32,864 nt of DNA from Lachnospiraceae bacterium. GTDB taxonomy: Bacteria > Bacillota > Clostridia > Lachnospirales > Lachnospiraceae. Both the position numbers and the translations under genes were made by a program. The notes under the pieces were generated by a model. The model worked only from the letters and a program-made list of their open reading frames with translations. It did not search any database and was not told the DNA's origin. The first letter of the stretch is position 1. Every line of letters begins with the position of its first letter. Below, in pieces: positions 18,174 through 26,938 of this stretch. The stretch covers positions 1 to 32,864 of the forward strand of contig JAFZDQ010000027.1 of the NCBI GenBank assembly GCA_017561085.1. Direction: 5' to 3'.

Positions 18174-18202
18174 TTGACGCTTTTGAAAAAGAATGATAGT
18201 AT
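18174..18202 (+). promoter_or_regulatory. Sigma-A type promoter of the radical SAM gene
   Basis: TTGACG (18174-18179), a 17-base spacer, and TAGTAT (18197-18202). This would give a 5' leader of about 65 bases. AGGAG at 18263-18267 lies 6 bases before the ATG. No clear terminator separates it from the preceding gene. Confidence 0.55.
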
Positions 18203-18273
18203 TTATTGTTGAGTGATACATATTTTTATGAAATTTCATAAGAATAATTAAGAGCACAATAAAGGAGAAAGAT

Positions 18274-19257
18274 ATGCCAATCAGATATCATAATTTTGGT
18301 GGAAGAATCGGTTGGGAACTTCAGAAAAGAGTTCCGATGCTTTCATCAGAAAGTTATTTAAAACTGCAGCGTATGGCCAGAAACAAACTGCAGTCTAAGT
18401 ATATTGAATATTTTTTAAACAGCGAAGAAACACCTATGCCGCTGGTAGTTAACTTAGAAACCATCAACCGTTGTAACAGTACCTGTTCTTTCTGTACAGC
18501 CAATAAGCATGCAGAAAAAAGACCTTACAAGCGGATGGAGGACGAGCTGTTTTATCAGATTATTGACCAGCTCCGTGATTGGGGATACAAGGGCCATCTG
18601 ACCCTTTACGGAAATAATGAACCTTTCCTGGATACCCGAATCGTAGAATTCCACAAGTATTGCAGAGAGCAGCTTCCCGACAGCTTTATTTTCTTATCTA
18701 CCAACGGACTGCTTCTGACTGTAGAAAAATTAAAAGAAATCGTTCCTTACGTAAATCAGTTTATTATTAATAACTATTGTAGGGATATGAAACTGCATGA
18801 CAATGTACAGGAAATTTATGATTATGTAAAAGCACATCCTGATGAGTTTAAGGATGTGGATATCCTGGTGCAGATGCGTTATATGGATGCGGTACTTTCT
18901 AACCGTGCCGGTAGTGCGCCCAACAAGAAGACCAAAGAAAAACTGGTGAAGGAAACCTGTCTGATGCCTTATACAGATATTTTTATCTTCCCTGACGGAA
19001 GAATGGGTATCTGCTGTTGCGATAACTTTGAGGTGACCAATCTGGCTGACTTAACCAAGGTTTCCATTCAGGAGGCTTGGAACAGCGAAGAGTACAAGAA
19101 ACTCCGTGCTGCCATCAGAGAAAGCCGCAGTAACTTCCCCTTCTGTAAGTATTGTGACTTTATCGATGCGGGACTTCGTATGGATGCTGTGGACGATACA
19201 CTTCAGAACCGTGAGGCAAATCACGGCGCCCGCCAGTCCATGTTCAAGAAGAAATAA
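18274..19257 (+). CDS. Radical SAM/SPASM domain protein
   Basis: A 327-residue cytosolic enzyme. Cys67, Cys71 and Cys74 form the CxxxCxxC [4Fe-4S] cluster motif (CNSTCSFC) that binds S-adenosylmethionine. The glycine-poor strand LTLYGNNEPFLD corresponds to the GGE region. A SPASM-like C-terminal part (residues about 229-300) has Cys residues in CLMPYTD, in ICCCDN and in CKYC, for an auxiliary cluster. The family covers radical modification of peptides, sugars and small molecules; the substrate here cannot be told from the sequence. No small precursor peptide lies next to it. It is monocistronic, with its own promoter and terminators, and its neighbours concern surface glycans, so a glycan or envelope role is a guess. 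Two hairpins end the transcript. Confidence 0.85.
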   Translation: MPIRYHNFGGRIGWELQKRVPMLSSESYLKLQRMARNKLQSKYIEYFLNSEETPMPLVVNLETINRCNSTCSFCTANKHAEKRPYKRMEDELFYQIIDQLRDWGYKGHLTLYGNNEPFLDTRIVEFHKYCREQLPDSFIFLSTNGLLLTVEKLKEIVPYVNQFIINNYCRDMKLHDNVQEIYDYVKAHPDEFKDVDILVQMRYMDAVLSNRAGSAPNKKTKEKLVKETCLMPYTDIFIFPDGRMGICCCDNFEVTNLADLTKVSIQEAWNSEEYKKLRAAIRESRSNFPFCKYCDFIDAGLRMDAVDDTLQNREANHGARQSMFKKK

Positions 19258-19282
19258 ATAGTAACATAGCAAGTAAAATACG

Positions 19283-19320
19283 AAACGACCGCTCCTACAT
19301 ACCGTAGTGAGCGGTCGTTT
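19283..19320 (+). terminator. Terminator hairpin after the radical SAM gene
   Basis: AAACGACCGCTC (19283-19294) pairs with GAGCGGTCGTTT (19309-19320), followed by more T residues. The inner bases TAC and GTA can also pair. Confidence 0.85.
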
Positions 19321-19387
19321 TTGGTAAGCGGTAATGTCTGCTTCGCACATGCAAATCGTAGTGAGTGGTCGTTTTTAGTAAGCGGTA
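19303..19387. repeat. 31-bp direct repeat containing half of the terminator
   Basis: The segment 19303-19333 (CGTAGTGAGCGGTCG then TTTTTGGTAAGCGGTA) recurs at 19357-19387 with two substitutions, 54 bases downstream. Only the first copy has the complementary left arm. It is probably a partial duplication of a terminator or a degraded small repeat element. Confidence 0.7.
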
Positions 19388-19433
19388 TCCCCTGTTCTCG
19401 TAATGCACCGTGAGAAAGACCAAGCAAAATAAT

Positions 19434-19476
19434 AAGTCCGTGGAGGACAGATTTTAATCTGAAAATCCACGGACTT
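19434..19476. terminator. Bidirectional terminator between convergent genes
   Basis: AAGTCCGTGGA (19434-19444) and TCCACGGACTT (19466-19476) are perfectly complementary, and the loop contains a second perfect hairpin (CAGATT/AATCTG, 19448-19461). Flanking CAAGCAAAATAAT and TTATTTGCTTTG are partly complementary and give a U-tract on either strand. It fits the convergent radical SAM and oxidoreductase genes. Confidence 0.8.
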
Positions 19477-19545
19477 TTATTTGCTTTGTCTTTGGCTTCG
19501 GTGTGTGAGAGAATTGGGGTACCGATTATCTAAGAACTATACCGC

Positions 19546-21123
19546 TTAATCTACCTCACCGGCATCGGAAGTCTTACTTTCTTCGTGATATTCCTTTTCG
19601 GTGTTAACGCTCCAGATGTTATCTTTATTCTTTTCACCGGTTAAGATATTCTTAACGGTTTCAAAGGAGGTAACCATGGAGTGGTCGATATTGTTGTATC
19701 TGTGCTGACCATTACGTCCTACACAGTAAAGGTTATCAATAGTCTTTAAGTAATCAACCAGTGTGTCGATTTCATCATAGGTATCAAAGTAAGCAGGATA
19801 TGCTTTCTTAACCTTTTCCATGTGGGTATCAATGACTACGTCTGCGCTGTCGATGAGACCTAACTTAATCATTTCTTCTACGCCAATCTTGGAGAATTCT
19901 TCTTCGCTCATGCACCAGAATTCATCGCCTTCGTTTACGAAGTATTCAAGACCGATCCAAACGGTATTTTCAAGGTCTTTAATCATGTAAGGAGACCAGT
20001 TGTTGTAAATCTGGAAACGTCCCAGTTTTACGTTTCTGTCCTGTACGTAAACCCAACAGTCGGGAACGATATTGCCAACGGTCTTGATGTCTGTTTTGTT
20101 CTCCAGATTGATTTTGGGAACCAGTACACCAAGGGTCATATAATCACGGTAAGGAAGTCCGGCAGCGATTCTTGCGGGATCTGCAGGAACATCATTCATA
20201 CCTGCTACTAAATCCCTTACGGGCATGGAGGAGATGATGTAATCACCTTCTACGGTGATTTCCTGTCCGTCCGTTTCGTAGGTAAGTCCGGTCAGAACAT
20301 TGTTTTCGTTTTTGTGAATCTTGGTAACTTTAGCATTTTTATAAATAGTACCGCCAAGCTTCACAACTTCATCTGCGGTTACATCCCATAACTGGCCGGG
20401 ACCTAATTTGGGATATTTAAATTCTTCAATCAGGGAGGTTTCAACCTTACGGTTCTTCACCTTGAAAATCTTACCGAAAATGTCCTTCATAATAGCGATA
20501 ATGGAAAGTCCTTTTACACGCTGTGCACCCCAGGATGCGTCAATCTCTCTGGGATGACGTCCCCAAAGGTTTTCGGTATAATATTCGAAGAACATGGAGT
20601 AAAGCTTGCGTCCGAAACGGTTTACATAGAAATTCTCCAAATTATCTTCAGGAAGCTTTCTGAATAAGCATGCAAGATAACTGAAGCCTACCTTCATCGT
20701 GGTGAGAAATCCCATGTTTTTCAAGGTTTCCATTTTCAGGGAAATGGGATAATCATAAAACTTGGTATCAAAAAGAATACGGGAAACACGGTGTCTGGTT
20801 AACATAACACGGTCTTCTTTTTCCGGGTCGGGGCCACCTTCGGTAAGAGGCATGGGACGATTTAAAAGAATATCATCATAAGTAGGATGTCCCTGCATGG
20901 GAAGCATATTGTCCCACCATGCGTTTACTTCCGGAATTTTGGAAAAGAAGCGGTGTCCGCCCATATCCATACGGTTGCCTTTATAATTTACGGTTTTGGA
21001 AATACCACCAAAACAATCGCTTTCTTCAAATACGATTACTTCAATGTCTTTTGACTTGGTCAGCAGTTCGTATGCCGCGGTAAGACCGGCAGGACCTGCA
21101 CCGATAATCAGAGCTTTTTTCAT
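19546..21123 (-). CDS. FAD-dependent oxidoreductase of the amine oxidase / UDP-galactopyranose mutase type
   Basis: A 525-residue cytosolic flavoprotein. The N-terminus [20 protein letters not shown] is the Rossmann GxGxxG dinucleotide-binding motif, followed by an acidic strand end (VIVFEESD) and [22 protein letters not shown], the FAD-contact region of the amine oxidase/protoporphyrinogen oxidase/UGM group. A conserved C-terminal FAD region is seen in [18 protein letters not shown]. An upstream in-frame ATG at 21166-21168 would add 15 residues before the nucleotide-binding strand and lies inside the promoter, so 21123 is preferred. Members of this group often sit in polysaccharide loci, but the substrate is not defined. 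It has its own promoter with a 12-bp inverted repeat and lies next to the alpha-L-rhamnosidase on the same strand, 122 bases downstream of that gene's stop. Confidence 0.8.
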   Translation of the reverse strand: MKKALIIGAGPAGLTAAYELLTKSKDIEVIVFEESDCFGGISKTVNYKGNRMDMGGHRFFSKIPEVNAWWDNMLPMQGHPTYDDILLNRPMPLTEGGPDPEKEDRVMLTRHRVSRILFDTKFYDYPISLKMETLKNMGFLTTMKVGFSYLACLFRKLPEDNLENFYVNRFGRKLYSMFFEYYTENLWGRHPREIDASWGAQRVKGLSIIAIMKDIFGKIFKVKNRKVETSLIEEFKYPKLGPGQLWDVTADEVVKLGGTIYKNAKVTKIHKNENNVLTGLTYETDGQEITVEGDYIISSMPVRDLVAGMNDVPADPARIAAGLPYRDYMTLGVLVPKINLENKTDIKTVGNIVPDCWVYVQDRNVKLGRFQIYNNWSPYMIKDLENTVWIGLEYFVNEGDEFWCMSEEEFSKIGVEEMIKLGLIDSADVVIDTHMEKVKKAYPAYFDTYDEIDTLVDYLKTIDNLYCVGRNGQHRYNNIDHSMVTSFETVKNILTGEKNKDNIWSVNTEKEYHEESKTSDAGEVD

Positions 21124-21156
21124 AAATACCCATACCTTTCTCATTATATTACTGTC

Positions 21157-21185
21157 AGTATAGCACATTTCTGAAATAGTGTCTA
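21157..21185 (-). promoter_or_regulatory. Sigma-A type promoter of the oxidoreductase gene
   Basis: Read on the minus strand: TAGACA (21185-21180), a 17-base spacer, and TATACT (21162-21157). It lies about 35 bases before the chosen ATG and inside the longest possible ORF, which supports the shorter start. Confidence 0.65.
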
Positions 21186-21217
21186 CTTTTGGCTGAAAAG
21201 GTCGTACACTATTTCAG
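21171..21217. promoter_or_regulatory. Perfect 12-bp inverted repeat at the oxidoreductase promoter, putative operator
   Basis: CTGAAATAGTGT (21171-21182) and ACACTATTTCAG (21206-21217) are exact reverse complements separated by 23 bases. The left arm covers spacer and -35 positions of the promoter. It lacks a T-run, so it looks like a regulator site rather than a terminator. It could also terminate the upstream rhamnosidase weakly, since a T-rich stretch lies on the far side. Confidence 0.5.
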
Positions 21218-21245
21218 GCAGACTTAAAAAATTTTTTTAAGAAGA

Positions 21246-24200
21246 TTATTGGCCTTCCGTAAAAGAATAATTCCCCGATGAAAGTCCGTAAACGACTTGG
21301 GTTTCGTCCTTGGAAATAAGGGTTACGCCGTCGGCCTTCACAGCGGCTTTCTTTCCTTCGAAATAATCTTTTCCGTCGGGAAGCGCAGGCAGTGTCAGGG
21401 TGGCGGTGGTGTTGGCCGGAACCGTAAAGTCGAAGCGGTAGCCGTCCTTAGTCCGTTCCCATTTGGAGGCAATCAGCCCATAGGCACTTTCGTAGCTGCC
21501 GCCGGCGTAGGATAAGTCTTCCGTGACATGAGGCGCAAAATAAAAATGTTTAAAGCCGGGGTTATTTTCATCGCTTGTAATACCCAGGGTATGGGTATAA
21601 AGAAAACCGGCACTTGTACCGTAGGTGTAGTGGTTAAAGGAGCCGTCAAGGAAGTAGGTGCCGTCAGGCTCTTCCCGGTAAGCATCCCACATTTCCCAGG
21701 TGGTGGTGGCACCTTTTTGTACCTGGGACAAAAGGGAAGGCGCTTCTTTTTGTAAAAGAAGATTGTAAGCGGCCGCATCATGGTCCTGTGCACTTAAGGA
21801 GGGCAACAGGTAGCCTATGCCGGAAAAACCGGTATTTATATGATAATTACTGTTTTCAATTAGCTGTAAAAAGAATCCGGTGGCTGCCGGAACCAGCTCT
21901 TCCGGGAACAAACCGAAGGAAAGACCCAGCGCATAAGAGGTCTGGGAGTTGCAAACCGTCATACCGTCCGGCAGGATGTAGGCATTTTGCCAGGCGGTTT
22001 TGAAGTTTTCATAAAGCGCCCGGTAACGGGCTGCATCTTCGGGCTTATCCAGGATTTTGGCCATCCGGGACAAAAGGTCTGCACTGCGGGCACACCAGGC
22101 GGTGTCCGTAATTTCCGCGGGGGTACTTTCCAGGGCCAGATGGTCCCCGTAGCCGCCCCAACGACGGATATAATTTTCACTGGTGGCTTCCAGGACATCC
22201 ACCCATTTGCAAAGGGCTTCATAGTTTTCTTTCAAGATGGAGACATCCCCGTATTGGGTGTAAAGGTTCCAGGTAATTACCACAGGCGCATCACCCCAGC
22301 AGTTGTTGGTGGCAGCGCCGCCTCTGCCCTCCGGATCTGTGCCGAAGTTTCTGGGTGCCATGTCTGTAAAAGAGCCGCCGTCTGTTTGTAAAAGGCGCAT
22401 GTCATCCAGATATTTCCGGTAAAAAGAATAGGTATCCGCATGATAAGAAGCGGTGCCGGAAAAGACCTGCGCATCCCCGGCCCAGCCGTGCCGCTCGTCC
22501 CGCTGGGGACAGTCGGTAGGGTTGTCCATAAAATTGCTCTGCATACTGTTTACGGTGTTCTGATAATACTGATTCAGTAAAGGATCGGAGCATTCAAAAC
22601 TGCCGGTTTGAGGCAGGTCTGTGGAAAGCACAAGTCCCTGTACATCCTCAGCCGCAAGGGGCTCCTTCAGACCTTCAATTTGCAAATAGCGGAAACCGTG
22701 ATAGGTAAATTCCGGTACAAAGATTTCTCCCTTTGCATCGCCCTTTAACACATAATAATCGGTGGCGTCTGCGGTCAGCAGGTTTTCCGTAAATACCGTG
22801 CCGGGAAGGTCGTCTTTGTTGATTAAATTTTCTGTATTTAAATGTTCACCGTAGCGGAGGGTTAAGAGTTGTCCTTTTTCTCCTTTCACGCGGATGCGGC
22901 AAGTGCCGGCAAAGTTTTGGCCGAAATCATATACGGAAATATTTTCGGCAGGCGTGGTAACGGTAAGCGGCGTAAGCTCCCTGATACAAACAATGGGCTC
23001 ACTGATTTTAGAGGCAGCAGGGAGCGTCAGGTACGCTTCGTCAACCTGATTTTCAGCGGCAGCAGTCCAATCGGAAGCGTCAAAGCCGGGCAAATCAAAG
23101 CCGGCAAACTCTTTGTTGGCATCATAAAATTCCCCTTGGTAAATATCATCATTTCTTACAGGGGTATCCGTAGAACAAAGGAAATTTTGGTCTGTGCCGA
23201 TAACCTGCACAGTACCGTCCGTGTACTTGATTTCCAGTTTGCCAAGGAGCGCGTTGGTATCGCCCCAGGGGTTATAGATTTCAGGGTATCCCACCGCCCG
23301 GTCGTACCAGCCGTGGAGTAGGATTGCGCCCAGCACGTGGTTTTTTCCGGGAGAAAGAAGCCCTGTGATATCATAGGTTTCGTAGGCAATCTTACGGTTG
23401 TACGCAAGCTTTCCGGGAGCAAAATAATCATTGCCGATCCGGTTTCCGTCGAGGGAAAGGGCAAAGCTTCCCAGTGCGGTCATATAAATGCGCGCACTTT
23501 CTATCGTTTTGTCCTCTGTGGTAAATTCCCTGCGGAAATAGGGCGCAGGGGATTCATAAAAAGGAGTAAGAAGCATACCGCTTCCGGCTTTCAGACGACC
23601 TTCTTCAAGTACGGTATGGTAAGGTGCAAAGATGGTGTCTTTGTCTTCGAAATCTTCCCGATAAAGCTCTTTGCCGTCAGGCTCCGTCACCAGAATATTG
23701 TCAAAACGGGTATAAGAGGTACCGCGGCTTTTGTAATAGCCGATACTGCCGACGGGAATACTTTCCATAGAAAAGCTGCCCACAGGCATATCGTTAATCA
23801 TTACGTTGAGGGTATTCTCGCGGACGGAAAGTATCACATTGTAGTTGGTTTCAGCTTTGGGGTCGGCGCCGTCGGCTGTAGCATTTGTACAACAGGCGGT
23901 GATATCAACGGATTCCTTGGAAACAAAGGTGCCGCCTTTCATCTTCTGGAAGGAAAAGGTGCTTTGTCCCTCCCGTTCCCAAATCTCACACAGGTACAAG
24001 CTTCCGTAGCGTCCTTCATGGGCCCCGAATACAAAAGAAGCACCGGTTCCTTTACAGGAAAAGTCATACGAAATATCATAGGAGAAAGCATCCGAAACAG
24101 GATGGTAAGCAATAGCATTTTGCTTCGGTGCGCTAATCCACTTGGCATCTCCGAAAACAGCGGCACATGAGTTGCCTGTTCCGCCTTCCGGCATGCTGAT

Positions 24201-24764
24201 TGCACCGCCTTCCGGCATGCTGATTGCACCGCCTTCCGTCATGCTGCCGGCCTTGCTTGCAAGGGAACTTTCAGACAGGCTGCCTGACCCTGTAAGAAGT
24301 CCTGTTTCAAAAAAGGCTTCCTCCGTGGAAACTGCTTCCGTGTCGTTTTCGTCCCATACACTGACCTGCCAGTAATAGCGGGTTTGGGGCAAAAGAGCAG
24401 GACCTTCATAAGGGATTCCCACAGAAAGTCCGGAAAGAACCTTGCCGCTGTCCCAAAGATAAGTACCGCCGCTTAAGGCCTCTGCGCTTTCGGAAACCGT
24501 AATCCGGTAGGCGCTTTGTATACTGCCTCTTTTGCTGCTTTTCATTTGCCAGCCAAAGACAGGATAGGCATCATCAATGCCAAGAGGATTTTGGTAATGA
24601 CAAAAGGTAAGTTTTTCAATGGAAAATCCTTCCGGAGCCATAGCCGCCTCTTTGGCGGAAAGGCGCCCCAAAAGAAGGAGTACGATGCCTAAAAGAACTA
24701 GTCCCGGCAGGAGATAAAGAAGTATATTCGGATGGTTTGCTTTTTCTTTGGTATGATGTAACAT
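21246..24764 (-). CDS. Membrane-anchored alpha-L-rhamnosidase (GH78)
   Basis: A 1172-residue extracytoplasmic glycoside hydrolase that releases alpha-L-rhamnose from glycans. The start MLHHTKEK at 24764 is chosen because the promoter -10 lies at 24821-24816, inside the longer ORF. Residues about 14-36 form one membrane segment (ILLYLLPGLVLLGIVLLLLG), an uncleaved anchor. Next comes a Fn3-like N-terminal domain with SAYRITVSES and a short tandem peptide repeat (ISMPEGGA). A concanavalin-like insert follows (about 210-380), then the rhamnosidase N domain (RREFTTEDK, ARIYMTALG), the concanavalin-like rhamnosidase domain (VYDFGQNFAG) and the (alpha/alpha)6 catalytic domain with CPQRDERHGWAGD carrying the acidic active-site residues. 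The C-terminal domain ends the protein. It may trim the cell's own rhamnose-containing surface polymer or dietary glycans; the glycan-synthesis neighbours favour the first. Confidence 0.9.
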   Translation of the reverse strand: MLHHTKEKANHPNILLYLLPGLVLLGIVLLLLGRLSAKEAAMAPEGFSIEKLTFCHYQNPLGIDDAYPVFGWQMKSSKRGSIQSAYRITVSESAEALSGGTYLWDSGKVLSGLSVGIPYEGPALLPQTRYYWQVSVWDENDTEAVSTEEAFFETGLLTGSGSLSESSLASKAGSMTEGGAISMPEGGAISMPEGGTGNSCAAVFGDAKWISAPKQNAIAYHPVSDAFSYDISYDFSCKGTGASFVFGAHEGRYGSLYLCEIWEREGQSTFSFQKMKGGTFVSKESVDITACCTNATADGADPKAETNYNVILSVRENTLNVMINDMPVGSFSMESIPVGSIGYYKSRGTSYTRFDNILVTEPDGKELYREDFEDKDTIFAPYHTVLEEGRLKAGSGMLLTPFYESPAPYFRREFTTEDKTIESARIYMTALGSFALSLDGNRIGNDYFAPGKLAYNRKIAYETYDITGLLSPGKNHVLGAILLHGWYDRAVGYPEIYNPWGDTNALLGKLEIKYTDGTVQVIGTDQNFLCSTDTPVRNDDIYQGEFYDANKEFAGFDLPGFDASDWTAAAENQVDEAYLTLPAASKISEPIVCIRELTPLTVTTPAENISVYDFGQNFAGTCRIRVKGEKGQLLTLRYGEHLNTENLINKDDLPGTVFTENLLTADATDYYVLKGDAKGEIFVPEFTYHGFRYLQIEGLKEPLAAEDVQGLVLSTDLPQTGSFECSDPLLNQYYQNTVNSMQSNFMDNPTDCPQRDERHGWAGDAQVFSGTASYHADTYSFYRKYLDDMRLLQTDGGSFTDMAPRNFGTDPEGRGGAATNNCWGDAPVVITWNLYTQYGDVSILKENYEALCKWVDVLEATSENYIRRWGGYGDHLALESTPAEITDTAWCARSADLLSRMAKILDKPEDAARYRALYENFKTAWQNAYILPDGMTVCNSQTSYALGLSFGLFPEELVPAATGFFLQLIENSNYHINTGFSGIGYLLPSLSAQDHDAAAYNLLLQKEAPSLLSQVQKGATTTWEMWDAYREEPDGTYFLDGSFNHYTYGTSAGFLYTHTLGITSDENNPGFKHFYFAPHVTEDLSYAGGSYESAYGLIASKWERTKDGYRFDFTVPANTTATLTLPALPDGKDYFEGKKAAVKADGVTLISKDETQVVYGLSSGNYSFTEGQ
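24183..24246. repeat. 24-bp tandem repeat inside the rhamnosidase gene
   Basis: Two exact 24-bp units (24183-24206 and 24207-24230) and a third partial unit with one change (24231-24246). They encode the in-frame octapeptide ISMPEGGA in a linker between the Fn3-like domain and the concanavalin-like insert. Copy number changes would stay in frame and alter linker length. Confidence 0.85.
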
Positions 24765-24815
24765 AATTTGCTTCCGTTTCTTTTGTTTATAACATGTATT
24801 GTATTGATAGCATTT

Positions 24816-24844
24816 ATTATAAGGGAAATAACGGGCGGCTTCAA
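24816..24844 (-). promoter_or_regulatory. Sigma-A type promoter of the alpha-L-rhamnosidase gene
   Basis: Read on the minus strand: TTGAAG (24844-24839), a 17-base spacer, and TATAAT (24821-24816). The resulting leader is about 45 bases and contains GGAAG before the ATG at 24764. Confidence 0.65.
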
Positions 24845-24954
24845 TTGTCAAAACGTAAAATCCGGGGAATTTGGAAATAGATACTAGTGCTTACAGGGAA
24901 TTTGTTGTAAAATGAATTTTGTATGAATTGTTTGAGTAAAGACGAGGTCTGACT

Positions 24955-26058
24955 ATGGTTTTTTTGAATTGTTTGGGTCTGATATTCTGGCTTTTGGTAC
25001 TGCCTTTTGGCATCGGCCTTTTGCCGGCAGCCTTATTACCGTCTAAAGACAGAACCCCCGGAGTAATCTTCCTGGCGGGATACTTTGGCGTGTTTGCCCT
25101 GTTGGAGCTGGTGGGAATCCCTATCGTGCTTACGACGGTTTATCACGGCTTTTCCTATCTGACCTATGTTTATATGAGTGTCTGCCTTCTGGCAGCGGCG
25201 GCAGGCGTTCTCTTGTTCTTACAGAAGAAAAAGAAAGGACTGTGGCGCTTGGAAGCCGGCATTTGCCTAAAGCGCTTGTCCATGGAAGAAAAGATTGGGT
25301 ATCTTTTGTTTTTCCTGGTGCTCGGATTCCAGCTTTATATGGCTTTTACCCGCGCATCCTTTGACGGGGATGATGCTTACTACGGGGTACAAAGTGTGAT
25401 AGCGCAGCAGATTGATATGCTGTACCGTTTTAATCCTTATACCGGAGACAGTATGCCTCTGGATGCCAGACATGCCCTGGCGCTGATTCCTGCCTGGGAG
25501 GCCTTTGTGGGACGGATGAGCGGCGTACATGCCACCATCATAAGTCACAGTGTGATGCCCCTTGTATTGTTGCCGCTGACCTACTTATTGTATTTTCAGA
25601 TTGGTAAGAAATTATTGGCAGATAAAAAAGAAATGCTGCCTATGTTTATGATTTTAATTTCTCTCTTCCAGATGTTTGGGAATGTTTCCATTTACACGGC
25701 GGAAACCTTCCTTCTGACCAGAACCTGGCAGGGGAAATCCGTGGCGGCGAATCTGGTATTGCCTGCGGTGATTTGGATATTCCTTATGTTGTTTGATGAG
25801 GCGAAACAGGAGCAGGAAACGGATATAAACGGAAACGACGGAAGTTCTGCGGCGTCCGGCTATTTTGTGCTTCTTGCCTGCGTCATTACGGCAGCAGGCG
25901 TCAGCAGTTCCCTGGCAGTGCTTTTGGCAGTGATTTTGTCGGCAGGACTTGCGGTGCTGTTTGCAATCAAAAACCGTAGCTTCGGCATCTTGGTAAAGAC
26001 GGGACTTTCCTGTATTCCGGGTGCGGTTTACATGCTGGTTTATCTGCTTGTCAGTTAA
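24955..26058 (+). CDS. DUF6077-like polytopic membrane protein, N-terminal part (split gene)
   Basis: A 367-residue protein with about nine hydrophobic segments (for example residues 5-30, 38-60, 70-88, 117-132, 200-220, 230-250, 265-285, 305-345, 350-366). After the fourth segment an extracellular-type loop carries DGDDAYYG and DARHAL, motifs I associate with DUF6077, a family of large glycosyltransferase-like (GT-C-like) integral membrane proteins in surface polysaccharide loci. It stops at TAA (26056-26058) just after a membrane segment. The next ORF, in the -1 frame, continues with the expected remaining membrane segments and the soluble C-terminal part. The two together have 634 residues, close to what I remember for the family. 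It is probably one gene broken by a one-base change near 26040-26075. Confidence 0.65.
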   Translation: MVFLNCLGLIFWLLVLPFGIGLLPAALLPSKDRTPGVIFLAGYFGVFALLELVGIPIVLTTVYHGFSYLTYVYMSVCLLAAAAGVLLFLQKKKKGLWRLEAGICLKRLSMEEKIGYLLFFLVLGFQLYMAFTRASFDGDDAYYGVQSVIAQQIDMLYRFNPYTGDSMPLDARHALALIPAWEAFVGRMSGVHATIISHSVMPLVLLPLTYLLYFQIGKKLLADKKEMLPMFMILISLFQMFGNVSIYTAETFLLTRTWQGKSVAANLVLPAVIWIFLMLFDEAKQEQETDINGNDGSSAASGYFVLLACVITAAGVSSSLAVLLAVILSAGLAVLFAIKNRSFGILVKTGLSCIPGAVYMLVYLLVS

Positions 26059-26072
26059 TCTTTTGGAGAAAG

Positions 26073-26876
26073 GTGTGGCTTTTTATGTACGGAATTTTTA
26101 TGGAAAGCTTTGTAATCCTAAAACTTTATACCGGTTTAAAGCCTTTGTTTTTACTGTTTGCGGCGGCCTGGCTGTATTTGTTATTCACTGAGAAAAACAA
26201 GACCCGCAGGCTATTGTTCGTGACGGCACCGATTTTGATTATTGCGTTATTTTTATTTCCCCTTAGCAGGAAATATTTTGTGGCACTGTTAGACGGTACC
26301 ATTTATTACAGGGTGCTTTGGACCATCCCCTATGGGGTGATTGTGGTGTATGCGGCTTGCCGGTTGTTTGAAAAACACCGCAGGATCGGGCTTTTGGTGA
26401 TGACGGCGCTTATCGTCCTTTGCGGCAGCCTTGTTTACAAAAGTCCCTATATATCTAAGGCAGAGAATGCTTATCATATTCCGGAGACGGCAGTGAAAAT
26501 ATGTGAGTTGATTGGCCCTGAAGAAGACGGGGATTTTGTGAAGGTGGTTGTGCCTGAGGAGCTGGTGTATTTCATCCGCCAGTATGATGCGCGAATCCGT
26601 ATGCCTTACGGCCGTGACATGATTGAAAGTCAGTGGGGCTATTATCATGAAGTGCATCAGATTATGGAGAATGCCGATGGCATCGAACTTGAGAAACTTC
26701 TGGAGGTTTTGCGGCCGCAGTATTGCAGATATATCGTGCTTTCTCCGGCGAAAAAGGTGATTGGAGACCCGGAAAAGCTGGGACTTATCTGTCTTGCGGA
26801 AATTGACGGATACCGGATTTACAGTGACCCGGTGACGGAAAAGGCATTGGCAGAGCTTGAGGAAGCGTATTATTAA
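26073..26876 (+). CDS. DUF6077-like membrane protein, C-terminal part (split gene)
   Basis: A 267-residue ORF opening at a GTG (MWLFMYGIF). GGAGAAAGG precedes it closely, so independent initiation is conceivable. It has about four hydrophobic segments (residues 5-60, 85-100, 108-124) and a soluble C-terminal part with PEELVYFIRQYDARIRMPYG, typical of the end of DUF6077 proteins. The frame is open upstream to at least 26043 and would read straight on from the preceding ORF after a -1 shift. If both halves are made, they might assemble in the membrane; otherwise the gene is inactive. The MBOAT gene starts 63 bases later in the same direction, so they are probably co-transcribed. Confidence 0.65.
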   Translation: MWLFMYGIFMESFVILKLYTGLKPLFLLFAAAWLYLLFTEKNKTRRLLFVTAPILIIALFLFPLSRKYFVALLDGTIYYRVLWTIPYGVIVVYAACRLFEKHRRIGLLVMTALIVLCGSLVYKSPYISKAENAYHIPETAVKICELIGPEEDGDFVKVVVPEELVYFIRQYDARIRMPYGRDMIESQWGYYHEVHQIMENADGIELEKLLEVLRPQYCRYIVLSPAKKVIGDPEKLGLICLAEIDGYRIYSDPVTEKALAELEEAYY

Positions 26877-26938
26877 ATGTCTGAATGGGCAGACTGACGC
26901 CGGTTATACCGTTTGGACAAAGAATCAGAGGGGGAGCT

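Noticed and set aside
18114-19257. RiPP cluster (radical SAM/SPASM next to a C1A peptidase)
   Set aside because: No small precursor gene and no leader-peptide exporter is visible, and the C1A protein is a secreted giant, not a maturation peptidase.
19303-19387. CRISPR array
   Set aside because: Only two repeat copies with mismatches, and part of the unit is a terminator arm; no cas genes.
23337-24170. 277-codon + strand ORF opposite the rhamnosidase gene
   Set aside because: The minus strand carries the full GH78 domain series here, so this is an antisense shadow.
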